A stretch of DNA of 64,000 nucleotides, taken from positions 250,501-314,500 of the forward strand of contig OX344762.1 in assembly GCA_947034895.1 (NCBI GenBank). The letters run 5' to 3'. The notes beneath the pieces are model-generated. The model did not search any database, had not been told where the DNA came from, and saw nothing but the letters and a program-made list of their open reading frames with translations. A program made the position numbers and the translations under genes. This stretch comes from Rhytidiadelphus loreus. Lineage: Eukaryota > Streptophyta > Bryopsida > Hypnales > Hylocomiaceae. This document shows, in pieces, positions 46,127-55,719 of this stretch (position 1 is the stretch's first letter; the number at the start of each line of letters is the position of its first letter).

Positions 46127-47050
46127 TTAAGAACTGTTATTTGTTGCCTCCTTGGCTGCCTCCAAGGCTTTCAACTTGGCCAATCCTCTGAAGATATCCT
46201 CGCGTCGAGAAGGCTTGGGTGATCCACTGTCTTTACTGAAAGTATTGAACATCCCCATCATCATTAAATCCTTGGCCTCTCTCTTCCACTTTCGTTCACG
46301 TCGCGGAATCTCGGTATTGGAAAGAGACCTAGAACCTCGAGGAGGCGGGAGTGGTATCGATCTATTCACAGTGCTTATGTACGGATCGGCAGTTGTTGTC
46401 GATCGAGTGTAATTTGTCCGCCGTATGTCTCGAAGAGTCGTTCGGCGGGAAATAGGTACAGCCGAAGGCAAAGATACTCCGCCCACGGATTTTGAGGGGA
46501 ACGAGATAGGAATCTCTACGAGGCGTGGAACCTGTTGTGCTCTGCATGCACCCAACGGTACCTCATTGATCCGATCCCCAACCTTGGGATCCACATTCAA
46601 CTCCACGCTCTGGACAGCCTGATGATAGATTGTCACCGGCAACAATACTCCATCCTCGAGACGAGGATCCATACCCCGCTCTTCGTCATCCGCACACAAT
46701 TTCCTGTGCGGTGTGTTTGGGGTTCGCAAAGTCGGCGACTGTGAACGCAATCGACTAGGGGTGGAGCTGGCCCTCTTCATTGGCGACGGTGAGCAAATCG
46801 GTGTCCTCACGGGACCCCGACTAGGTGGGCTATCTACCACGCCTTCCTCCACATTCCCCTTTGAGAAGTCGATGGCCGCCGAAGCTGCATCGGTGGCCGA
46901 GCCCAGGAGGTAAGGCTTAGAATAGGAGGACGGCACGAAGCTCCCTCCAATCGAGTCGGACCTCATTGAAAGTGACACGTCCGATCCAAACAGTAAGCTC
47001 CTCGTCAGTGGTTCCCTCTGTTGGAGAAAGTGTAGAACGGATCCTCCGAC
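46127..47050 (-). CDS. Unknown Ser/Arg/Pro-rich protein, terminal exon
   Basis: A splice acceptor TTGCTATAG|GTCGG at 47050 opens a 308-codon frame to the stop at 46127. An ATG at 46978 could be an internal start. The protein is rich in Ser, Arg and Pro, with stretches such as SPPSRGPVRTPICSPSP and RLRSQSPTLRTPNTPHRK that look disordered and phosphorylatable. It ends with a short Lys/Ala helix (AKLKALEAAKEA). No family is recognised. The preceding exon was not found. The presumed intron upstream holds two degenerate copies of the TTATCCTCG palindrome. It lies on the same strand as the next two genes. Confidence 0.5.
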   Translation of the reverse strand, partial: VGGSVLHFLQQREPLTRSLLFGSDVSLSMRSDSIGGSFVPSSYSKPYLLGSATDAASAAIDFSKGNVEEGVVDSPPSRGPVRTPICSPSPMKRASSTPSRLRSQSPTLRTPNTPHRKLCADDEERGMDPRLEDGVLLPVTIYHQAVQSVELNVDPKVGDRINEVPLGACRAQQVPRLVEIPISFPSKSVGGVSLPSAVPISRRTTLRDIRRTNYTRSTTTADPYISTVNRSIPLPPPRGSRSLSNTEIPRRERKWKREAKDLMMMGMFNTFSKDSGSPKPSRREDIFRGLAKLKALEAAKEATNNSS

Positions 47051-47085
47051 CTATAGCAATAGAAGTGAGCACACATCCCCCACAA

Positions 47086-47144
47086 TTATCCTCGACCCAA
47101 AAATAACACACATCCCTCCACAATTATCCTCGACCCAAAGATAA
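47086..47144. repeat. Two degenerate copies of the TTATCCTCG palindrome
   Basis: TTATCCTCGACCCAAA is present at 47086 and 47124. Left arms are perfect and right arms mutated (AAAAATAAC, AAAGATAA). They lie just upstream of the terminal exon at 46127-47050. Confidence 0.7.
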
Positions 47145-47338
47145 CTCAACATGGAAGACAAACACATGTTGAACAAAACAATACAACCCAAAGAGGCCAG
47201 AAATCTTGATTAAATTTCAAAATTTTACTAATTCACAAAAATGAAATGTACAAAAAAATCCGTATTCACAAGAATAATGTACAACGAGTTCTATGATTGA
47301 CTGAGACACTGAGAAGTCTATTTCTCCCTTCATCTCTC

Positions 47339-48160
47339 TTATTCAATCACTAAATTCATCCCCCGCAACACGAATCGCGACTCGAATGCCTTGACGGACA
47401 TCCTCATCCCATCTAATATATAATTGGCTTGATCGTCTGATGCGACCAAGGGCGCCACACCTATGCGGTTCCGATCTACGAACTCACGCAGGCGTCCGAG
47501 TGGACACTCTTCGTGTAGTTTCTTCAGCCACGGAATGAGAGTGCCGACGAGCACATTGTCTCCACGCATGTACGGGTTCCAACTCTCAAGGTATATGCAA
47601 TTCCCGTTCTCATTGAGGATGCCCTTTTGCGGAGAATCATCGATGAGAATGGTATTGTCCTTGTTGAAGGAGTTGGGATCCTGAGGGTCCAGGAACAATT
47701 CTTCATCAAGCACTTTGAAGAGCAGAGTCTTCCACGGACTCCCAGCCTGATGAAGAAATTTCCCTTCCGAGGTTTCTACCCTCCTGCAGTTGTCTTGACC
47801 TAGGATGTGGTAGGGAGCCTTGCAGTTCTGGAAGAGGAAACTGGCAACGGGCTCCACCGTCTTCTTGAACATGGAGCTCCAAACTACGACGCGGTTCGAA
47901 ATCTTAGAAACCTCATCTAAGAACTCGCGCACATTGGGACGAACGAAGACGGCCTTCGTCCCAATGAGGGTTGGGGTTCGATGGGAGAATACATTATCTC
48001 GGACTGTGTAATGTTTTTTCTTCTTATGGGGCCCTTGACCCTGGCTCTCACATAGTACTCCGTTCAAATCGAACACGATATTCAACCACTTCTGTCGTGG
48101 TTGGACCACTAACGAGGACACACTCCGCAGCACTCTGTTTTTTCGACCTGCCGTTACTAC
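47339..48160 (-). CDS. FCP1/NLI-interacting-factor-type phosphatase-like protein
   Basis: A 273-codon frame runs from an acceptor (TTTGATCAG|GTAG, 48160) to TAA. The HAD-type fold of the FCP1/SCP family is evident. Motif 1 is NIVFDLNGVLCES, motif 2 VVVWSSMFKKTV, and motif 3 NTILIDDSPQKG. Family phosphatases normally have DxDxT in motif 1. Here it is DLNGV, so the second (acid/base) Asp is Asn and catalysis may be impaired. Similar DLNG variants exist among plant homologues as far as I know. The true start is missing. An upstream frame (48191-48373) does not join in phase, so the 5' exon remains unknown. Confidence 0.65.
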   Translation of the reverse strand, partial: VVTAGRKNRVLRSVSSLVVQPRQKWLNIVFDLNGVLCESQGQGPHKKKKHYTVRDNVFSHRTPTLIGTKAVFVRPNVREFLDEVSKISNRVVVWSSMFKKTVEPVASFLFQNCKAPYHILGQDNCRRVETSEGKFLHQAGSPWKTLLFKVLDEELFLDPQDPNSFNKDNTILIDDSPQKGILNENGNCIYLESWNPYMRGDNVLVGTLIPWLKKLHEECPLGRLREFVDRNRIGVAPLVASDDQANYILDGMRMSVKAFESRFVLRGMNLVIE

Positions 48161-48659
48161 CTGATCAAACACAACACGAAAGAGATGTAGTTACCTGTTG
48201 AAAGGCAGAATCAGGCGACCCATAAAACGGAGAAAAGCATGGAACCCCACTAAGCGACTACAGAACCCCTCCGTTAAGTGATTGTTTGAGTGCCAACGAG
48301 CGGTGCACACTTCTAAGTTGTCCGCGCTGGGCACAAACATGGGCAATATCAATTCATTAGACACTACACGCATTGAAGAGAAGTTTGAGATATATTTATT
48401 TCAAAATAATTATTGATACACCCGGTCTAACGGTTTTGTTGATCTCTAGCCGATTGTATATAAATACCAACTACAGCCCGTTGCGGTATCTACACTATGC
48501 TACAACGCAGTCACAGAGTGGCAGTTCTTCCACGCTTCACAATCAGAGACTGTACACTCCCTCCTGTCAGACAGAAGGAATGGACATGAGAGTCTCTCAC
48601 TAGAAACATGAACATGATGGAAGACAAAACAAACATCCATCATATCACATTAGACAGAC

Positions 48660-51600
48660 TCATGAAATATCGTAGGGGTCTGAGGATGGACGAGAGTGTA
48701 CCTGGCCGAACTCATCATCCAAATAATCCCCGTAGTCGACAGTCTCTTCGTCGTCGTTTGGGGGATTTTCGAATTCTATCTCCGTCTCCGGTGCACGCGG
48801 CTCAGTCGGAGGGGGGACAAGATCCGGTACAACACTACCCTCCTCTTGGGTCTCCGGGACCGACTCCGCTTGCACCTCCACTGTAGGGGACTGCCTCAAA
48901 TTATCCTCGCCTCGAGGATAATCCACTGCCCTATCAGCTCCCTCATTCCCTGCTCCAAGAACCGACTCCGTTGGCGCCTCCAATGTAGGGAGCTGGCTTG
49001 GATTATCCTCGCTTCGAGGATAATCCACTGCACTATGAGCTCCCTCTATCCCGGTTCCAAGGACCGACTCCGCTTGCACCTCCAATGCTGGGGGCTGGCT
49101 TGGATTATCCTCGCCTCGAGGATAATCCACTACAGTATTAGCTCCGTCTGTCCCAGTTCCAAGGGGAGCAATCTCTTCTTGAATCTGTTGATTTGCTCTA
49201 TCAACTGGAAGAGAGGATCCCTGCTCTTGTTCCATTGGAGGAGGAGAAGGGGGAGCAATATCCTCTTGGGCGGCAGGTAGAGGATCATCTTCGCCTCGAA
49301 GATAACCCTCAGAGCTTAGATCAGTGGACTGGTGAGCAGTGGCTTCTGAAGCACCACCAACGTCATGCGCATCAAGTTGGCTAGGTTGAGAAGTAGAGGG
49401 ATCTTGTGATCGCGTTCTGAGAGAAACATTCTCTTCACGCAATTTCTCAAGTTCCTTCTTCAACGCTTCCTTCTCCGCCAGGTCGTCAGCCCTTCTTCTT
49501 GCCTCCTCAGCCCTCTTGAAGGCCTTCCTCTCCTCTCTTTGCCTCCAAAAATCCTTAAGTTTCTGCTTCACAGGACGAATAGGAACTTGAATTGGATCTG
49601 TAGCATCCCCGGACATGGAATAACGAGGAGGTTGAGGCTCTACAAGTGAGGGTTCTCCTTGGCTTCCCTTAGAGGTTCCCGCACCATCATCAGTCGGACC
49701 ATCATAGTTGAAGTCTTCCAAATCCGAATACGTGTCCTCCACGTCGCTGATGATGATGTCCGGTATAAAGCCCTCCACGGGCTTCCTTGCCGTCTTCTTC
49801 TTCTTGCGTGCGACTGCATCTAACTCTTCCTTGTCCTTCGATGCTGATTCTGGCCCGCGTCTCCCTACGTGGAAGTCCTCTACGTTGATTTCCACATTTC
49901 CTCCTTGGACAACGTTCATGTTTGTCCCAAATTCATCGATCCCAAGGTTGGCAGCCCCCTCGTCAGTAGGAAATTGTCCCTGGGCTTCCACGTTGCAATC
50001 GACGGAGGGTGTGGAATCCGAGTCCAGATCTGGAGTTTCAAGGTTACGCGGACGCACGTAACCAGGAAGATATGGCGAGTTCTCATGGCAGAAATCGTTC
50101 ATGTCTAATTTACTGCCATAAGTCGCCATATCTCGAAGCTTTTGTGAAGCATGCCTCTCAGTAAGGCCATAGTAATAGAGGCCATACATCTACAATACAA
50201 CAAGCAGTTGTCAATACTTTTTTTCACACTATAATGATCCATCCTAGGAAACTATCTTCGACCCGAAGATAACACAACAACAGATAAAGATGCATGCAAC
50301 AGAACAATCGAACATAATAATACACCAGAAAGAGATCCTAAGCAATTATCTTCGAGTCGAAGATAAATCATAGAGCCGCACCTTTGCAGCGATCACGAAC
50401 TTGGAGCCTGTGTAAACGCCGATGACGTTCTCTCCTGTCACGGCGAAACTCTGAAGAATGTCGATATAGAACTCCATCCTCAGCTCACTCAGATGGACCC
50501 TATATTTTGCCTCCGTGTTCTTATGGAAATCAGTGTAGTAAGGTATGTCATCGGTGCAATATACCTTCTTCACTGCCTCCTTGTATTTTGGCTCCCCGTC
50601 ATTGCGTTTCTTCATGACGAAAAGGAGCTTCACGGGGGGTGGCACTGCTCGGTTGGTCAAGTTGTCCAACCTCTCAGCCTTACTTGGCAGGTAGGTGGAC
50701 ACCCTGACTTCGTACCCTGACATCTTCGATGCAGCAAATTTCTTGGCCGCGTCCATGTCATATGAACTCCCCACAATCCATAACCATACGTCTAGAGTAG
50801 ACAACACCGGCCTCAGGTGATCATCCAAAAAATTTAGTAATGGCAAGCAAGGTGGACTGTCACCGGATCCCGGATTTGGCCTCGGGAGGATTCGGAAATC
50901 AATCACAGCGAGGCCAAGTTCTCTGTTGACGTAGGGCCATATGTGGGTCGTCACCAGACCTTGGGGGTAGCATTGGTGGCCTCGGATAAACACATCTCCT
51001 CCCGATGGCTCCACTCGCTTCTTCATCTTCAAGAAGGTCTTGAATATGGGATAGACCATTGACAATTTTTGATTGTCCTTGTAGTCTATGGCCGTCTTCT
51101 TCTTCGCCTCGTTCGTAAGGTGTTTTACGAAGAATTGGTTGGGTATTGCGGTGAGGAGGAAATCCCACGATGCCGACGAAAAGAAGTTGTCCAGCTTCCA
51201 TTGCCTCCACTTCACATCGATGACATCCCCATTTCTGTCCTTGAATTTCAAGGACTTATCAAGGGCCATGAACTCCTCCACGATGACTTTCTTACGCTTC
51301 CTGTGCTCTATCCAGTGCTCGGTTGTATAGTTGTCCTCGCACAGGATCTTTGCCGCCCCCACAGAGACCTTTGGATAGTCTCGTGTGCGTCCCTCTGTTC
51401 TCCCAAGCAGATGGAGGACATAATCCTTGAGATCTTTGTCCGTGAAGTGTCCCATGTGCTTGAAGAACTCCCTTTTGAGCGAGAAGTTCTTTGCGTTGAA
51501 GGTCTTCGCGTTGTTGTAGGATTTCCGTGACATGGGATCAATCAGCGATCCATCAGTGTGTTTTGTGAGGAACTCCTCCCACATCTGATAGGTCTCATCG

Positions 51601-53349
51601 GCCAAGGTTATTATTCGAATTTCATTTTTGACATCGGACGCCAACTTGACTTGAGCGCCCTCCTTGTCCGGGTTGATGCTTCCGTATCGAATCATGACAC
51701 CGTCCACAAATTCCTGCTCAAACAGATATTCACGGAATCAGCATGCATACTAGTTCACTTAGAAGATATACAGATTTTCAAACAATTATCCTCGGCCCGA
51801 GGATAACTACTTTCGAGACCACATAATCAATAGTCAGAAATTGCAGCACTCTATAAGAATACGTGAGGACAACTAGAGCATGCACGTAAATTTTATCTTC
51901 GCCTCGAAGATAAAAGAGGAGTACCTTATACGCTGCGACGTTGTAAACTGCTTTATTTCCTCTCACCAGCCCCTCGCTTTCTGTGTTGGTAGGCCGCTTA
52001 AGTGCTTTCCAAACCTGCCTACATGCGGATATTTGATTCCCCCATGTTGGCTGACTATGAACGAGGTGGTTGGAGGCATTGTACCACTTCGAAATATCTG
52101 TGAGCTGTGTCGGGTCTCTGGTCCAGACGATCACAGCCTCCCATGTCTGCAACTCGACCTTGCGTGTCTCGCAGCATCCGCCTTGTTGAAGCATTTTGGC
52201 TGCGGTGACACTATGTTGGCCGTCAATTATGTAGAAGCCACCGTTTTTGATGGAATCCCAATCCTTAGGACACTCCTTCAAAAGCTTCTTATTGGCGTCC
52301 ATAGGGGTCAAGCAAATTTTCTGCCTTTGCTGCTCTGAACCAAGATGAATGAGAGTCTCCTTTTGCTCATCCACCAATTTCATTTCAAGCTTCCAGATTA
52401 TGTATCTTTCTGGGGCGAGGAAGCATTGCTTGATACTAACAGAGAATACATGTGGATGAAAAATGAAGCACTTGCCATTTTTCTTCCAAAATTCTGACTG
52501 ATATGCAGCTGCAACTTCGTGTTTCTCGATTGGCTGCGTATCGGCTGGCTTCCGGGTATTCACGTTCGTGAGTATCGAACCTGAACTGCCGGCGGTAGTA
52601 GGACGACTATCCGTCACGGGTTTCTTGCGTTTCTCACCAAGCTCACATGTACTCGTGTCCGGGTTCTTTCTCTTCTGGGCCTGCGCGCAGGCCGTTCCTC
52701 TCCCACTTCCTCTACTCCCTGTGCGGCCGCGCATACTAGACGCTGATCTCGTCTCATCGGCATTATCCGGCCTTTGCTGACCACGACCTTGACTCGCTCG
52801 AGCAGGCCCTTTTTGTACATGTTTATTAGCTTCCTCTGTCAGCTTATGAAATATGTATCCGACTTTTCTCGACGTCACCCTGGCGTTCCTTTTATGCCAT
52901 GGGTGGTATCTTGTATGAAAGTTTGTTGCCAAGGCGTCAAGGTTTCCCGAGTGCAAGTCGACAATGAGGTTGTCGAAGTCAAAAACACCCATAGGGTCGT
53001 CTTCATGGCAGACGATTGAATGAGTATGTTTCATTTCGATTCATGCGTTGTCGATTCCTTGCAGAGTGATGACAAGGTACTTGTCCTGATGGTTCTCAAT
53101 GAGGGCGACCTTCTCACTTAAGTTCCAATTCACGTACATCCCTGTATCCTTCTCTCGGTGACGAAGGTACACGTAATCCTTGGACTGGTTCACACCGAAT
53201 GTCCAGGACTCGACGACGACTTTGAATTGCCAGAGCTTGCCGTATAGCTCTGGCATCTCCGATATGAAGGGCTCCTCTTCCACCCATTTTGTGAAAGGCT
53301 CAATGAATGGGAGAGTAGCCGAGTAGTCGTATTCAGACTCAGCCGCCAT
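48660..53349 (-). CDS. Second ParB-like (DGQHS) / methyltransferase-like protein
   Basis: Three exons join in phase 0: from 53034 or 53349 to 51925, 51713-50382, 50189-48660 (TGA). From ATG 53034 the product is 1323 aa. The same frame extends up to ATG 53349 except for one TGA at 53041-53043. NGGFYIIDGQHSVTAAK (residues 264-280) is a ParB/DndB-type DGQHR-like motif. A region equivalent to motif IV reads LAVIDFRILPRP (638-649). GENVIGVYTGSKFVIAAK then MYGLYYYGLTE (797-824, across an exon junction) matches the layout of motif I and the next strand. DPPY and GxG are lost, so it is probably a catalytically dead methyltransferase fold. A coiled coil (around REERKAFKRAEEARRR) and Pro/Glu-rich repeats follow. 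Introns hold paired palindromes. Confidence 0.65.
48901..49305. repeat. Four TTATCCTCG-type palindromes inside an exon
   Basis: Palindromes at 48901-48921, 49003-49023, 49105-49125 and 49285-49305 lie within the last exon of the DGQHS gene. The first three are in ~102-bp repeats and are translated on the minus strand as DYPRGEDNP or close variants. The fourth gives GYLRGEDDP. Confidence 0.9.
50252..50366. repeat. Pair of palindromes in intron 2 of the DGQHS gene
   Basis: Copies at 50252-50272 and 50346-50366 have arms (C/T)TATCTTCG and CGAAGATAA with centres ACC and AGT. Both lie in the 192-bp intron between 50382 and 50189. Confidence 0.85.
51786..51913. repeat. Pair of palindromes in intron 1 of the DGQHS gene
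   Basis: TTATCCTCGG with CCGAGGATAA (51786-51806) and TTATCTTCG with CGAAGATAA (51893-51913) lie in the 211-bp intron between 51925 and 51713, one near each splice site. Confidence 0.85.
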
Positions 53350-53404
53350 GTTGATATGTATCTGAGCATAGTAAACCACTATGATCAGAATTATAATTTG
53401 ATAT

Positions 53405-54156
53405 TTATCTTCGAGGCGAAGATAGTAGATTAGAGAATTCCGGATTAATGCATTTCGAGTGGACCATTATCAAAGCAGGCTGCACATGATATCCAGAGCA
53501 GTGCAGAATGAGCAGACTATATTCATAATTGATAAGTACGATCCTGGATATATACTATCACATTAACTATGATTGGTAACTACGATCTTGGATTTCTATT
53601 TATCCTCGGATCGAGGATAATTGATTTTTAATTTGGTTTGGTTTATTTTTATTGTGTTGTCTTCGTTGCCGTTTATCCTCGGTCCGAGGATAAATGGTTC
53701 TTCTTGAGTTATAGTGTATTTTATTTGACTTGTTTTTGTTGTCATTTATCCTCGGACCGAGGATAAATGGTTCTTAATTAGTGTTGGTGTATTCTATTTG
53801 TGTTGTCTTCGTTGCCGTTTATCCTCGGTCCGAGGATAAATGGTTCTTCTTGAGTTTTAGTGTATTTTATTTGACTTGTTTTCGTTGTCATTTATCCTCG
53901 GACCGAGGATAAATGGTTCGAATTAGTGTTGGTGTATTCTATTTGTTCTTTTTTGGTACTATTTATCCTCGGTCCGAGGATAATTGGTTCTTATTTAGCT
54001 CATGTGTTCTTTATTTGTGTTAGTTTTGTGGTTATTTATCCAGGGGCCGACCGTTAATTTTTGTATTTTATTAGTTTTGTGGTTTTTGTATTTCATTAGT
54101 TGTGTTCATGTAGGTTATCTTCGGGTCGAAGATGATTATCTTCGACCCGAAGATGA
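53405..54156. repeat. Upstream palindrome array, 73-bp period
   Basis: Copies start at 53405, 53600, 53673, 53746, 53819, 53892 and 53963, then a degenerate one near 54035 and two at 54115 and 54136. From 53600 the spacing is 73 bp four times over, and the unit is palindrome plus a T-rich spacer with GGTTCTT. The central base alternates T, A, T, A, T from 53673. The array begins about 55 bp upstream of ATG 53349. Confidence 0.9.
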
Positions 54157-54159
54157 TTT

Positions 54160-55090
54160 CTATTGTTCAAAGAAGAATAACTGAAGAAAATGAAGTCAGA
54201 AACCCTATTTCTAATACTAATCATCTGTGCTCATGTAGAATGCAAACATAGATTACAATCTTGATTCAATTAGAACGTGCATAGAAACAAAAATGATATC
54301 ACGCATTCAAACCAAGAGCAGTGGTAGACACAGAAATTGAAAAGTTCCTCACCTCCTGCATACTTCCTGCAGCAAATTATCGAATGCTTCAAAAAAATTT
54401 CAACACTTCCAGATGTAGTCGACTTTGCCTAAACCCTAATGCAATGACAAATGAACAAAAATCACAAACCCAAATTCTAAAACCTAAGCAACCGACTACG
54501 AGTTTCGTGCTTTCTAATTTGTATTCGTGTGTAAAGTACGCTGTAAAAGGCAATTTTTCCCATTTAAATGCACAACAGATTCTTCAATGTAACAAAACCA
54601 CGACGTACACCACAACGTCAAATGGAAACAGGAACTATAACACATTGAAAGAAGACAATAAGTATAACAAAAAACTGAAACCACTCATACCAAATCGTAA
54701 AGTAGTCTAACGTCAAAATTAAGTCAAAACACTAAACCCTAAAATCCGCAAGCCAGATGAAATCAATCAGAAACCTCAAATCCTATAACCCCCAAGCCAG
54801 ATGAAATCAAACCCTAAACCACTGAAATAAAAACGTGGAGGCAATTAACCCTAAAACATGAGCCACGGAACCTTGAACAAAGTGCAATGGAACAAAGATT
54901 TCTGGCACGAACTCTCAATTCCCCAAAACGAAAGCTTTCCCCCCTCCAAAAAACAATTGTGAAAGAATGAAGCAATAACAATGAAGCAATAAAGAGAGAA
55001 CAAACCTGCAGTGGCGCTCCAAATCCAACTTTAGCAGCCGACCGAGATGAACTCCAGCAATCACACCCCGGGTAGCAATCAGCAACTTCT
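54160..55090. other. Non-coding stretch with CCCTAAA-like motifs
   Basis: AAACCCTAA-type motifs recur (54430, 54730, 54805) and two AAGCCAGATGAAATCAA repeats are at about 54750 and 54790. An open frame of 129 codons at 54321 has Asn/Thr-rich random-looking composition and is not called. Confidence 0.4.
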
Positions 55091-55097
55091 CCGAACT

Positions 55098-55380
55098 TCA
55101 CCAGCAGCAGGAGCAATTGAAGACCTTGAGGAGTAGCGCGCTCCTCCCGTCTCCTCCCGAGACAAAGTCCAGCATCCGACCAACCTTCGGCAGCAGCGCG
55201 CGCTCTTCCCGCTCCCCAAATTTCAAGAACTTCGATGACACAAACTCCAGCACTTCAGCGACCTTCAACAGCAGCGCGCACTCTTCCCGCTCCTGAAACT
55301 TGAAGACCTTCAACGACACGAACTCCAGCACTTCAGCGACCTTCGCTAGCAACGCGCGCTCTTCCCGCTCCCGAGACTCA
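55098..55380. repeat. ~80-bp tandem repeats (GCGCGC...TCTTCCCGCTCC)
   Basis: Three to four units contain CACTTCAGCGACCTTC, AGCAGCGCGC and CTCTTCCCGCTCC. On the minus strand they can be read as a repeated peptide (KVAEVLEFVS...FGEREERALL), but the frame has no splice context or wider homology. I therefore call it a minisatellite. Confidence 0.55.
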
Positions 55381-55664
55381 ATGCTTCACCAGCAGCTCGC
55401 TTGAATCGCCTCCTCCGGAGACTCGACCCCGTCCACAGCAATCACACCCCACTCACAGCTGACTCAGTTCCACTAAACCGCAAACACAATTTCTGCTACA
55501 GCAATCAGAAGTTGCCCACCAAACCCTAAAGAAAACTTTGCAAATGCTCCTCCACCTCCTCCCAAGACTCGACCCCGTCCAACACCCGCCTTCCTGACGA
55601 GACCCACCCTCTCACGAGACCTGGACCCTCCCAAAACCCGACCCCATTCCAAAACCCAGACTAT

Positions 55665-55715
55665 ATTCGGGAGGTTCAGAAAGAAGTGTTAGTGTAATCA
55701 TACTAACTCCCGAAT
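55665..55715. repeat. Inverted repeat ATTCGGGAG...CTCCCGAAT
   Basis: Nine-base arms are separated by 33 bp that contain a second small inverted repeat (TTAGT...ACTAA). It could mark a mobile-element end or a transcript hairpin, but no partner was found. Confidence 0.45.
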
Positions 55716-55719
55716 TTGT

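Noticed and set aside
48191..48373. Upstream exon for the phosphatase-like gene
   Set aside because: The only donor (AACAG|GTAACT) would leave a 34-bp intron and a phase mismatch with the acceptor at 48160.
16806..53043. Full reassignment of UGA as a sense codon in this organism
   Set aside because: Two of the better gene models here end in TGA, one gag-like copy has TAG stops, and deamination of CGA/TGG explains the pattern. Kept only as a question in the findings.
54321..54710. 129-codon plus-strand frame
   Set aside because: Asn/Thr/Lys-rich, in AT-rich DNA, with no motif, promoter or splice evidence. Length is within chance for this composition.
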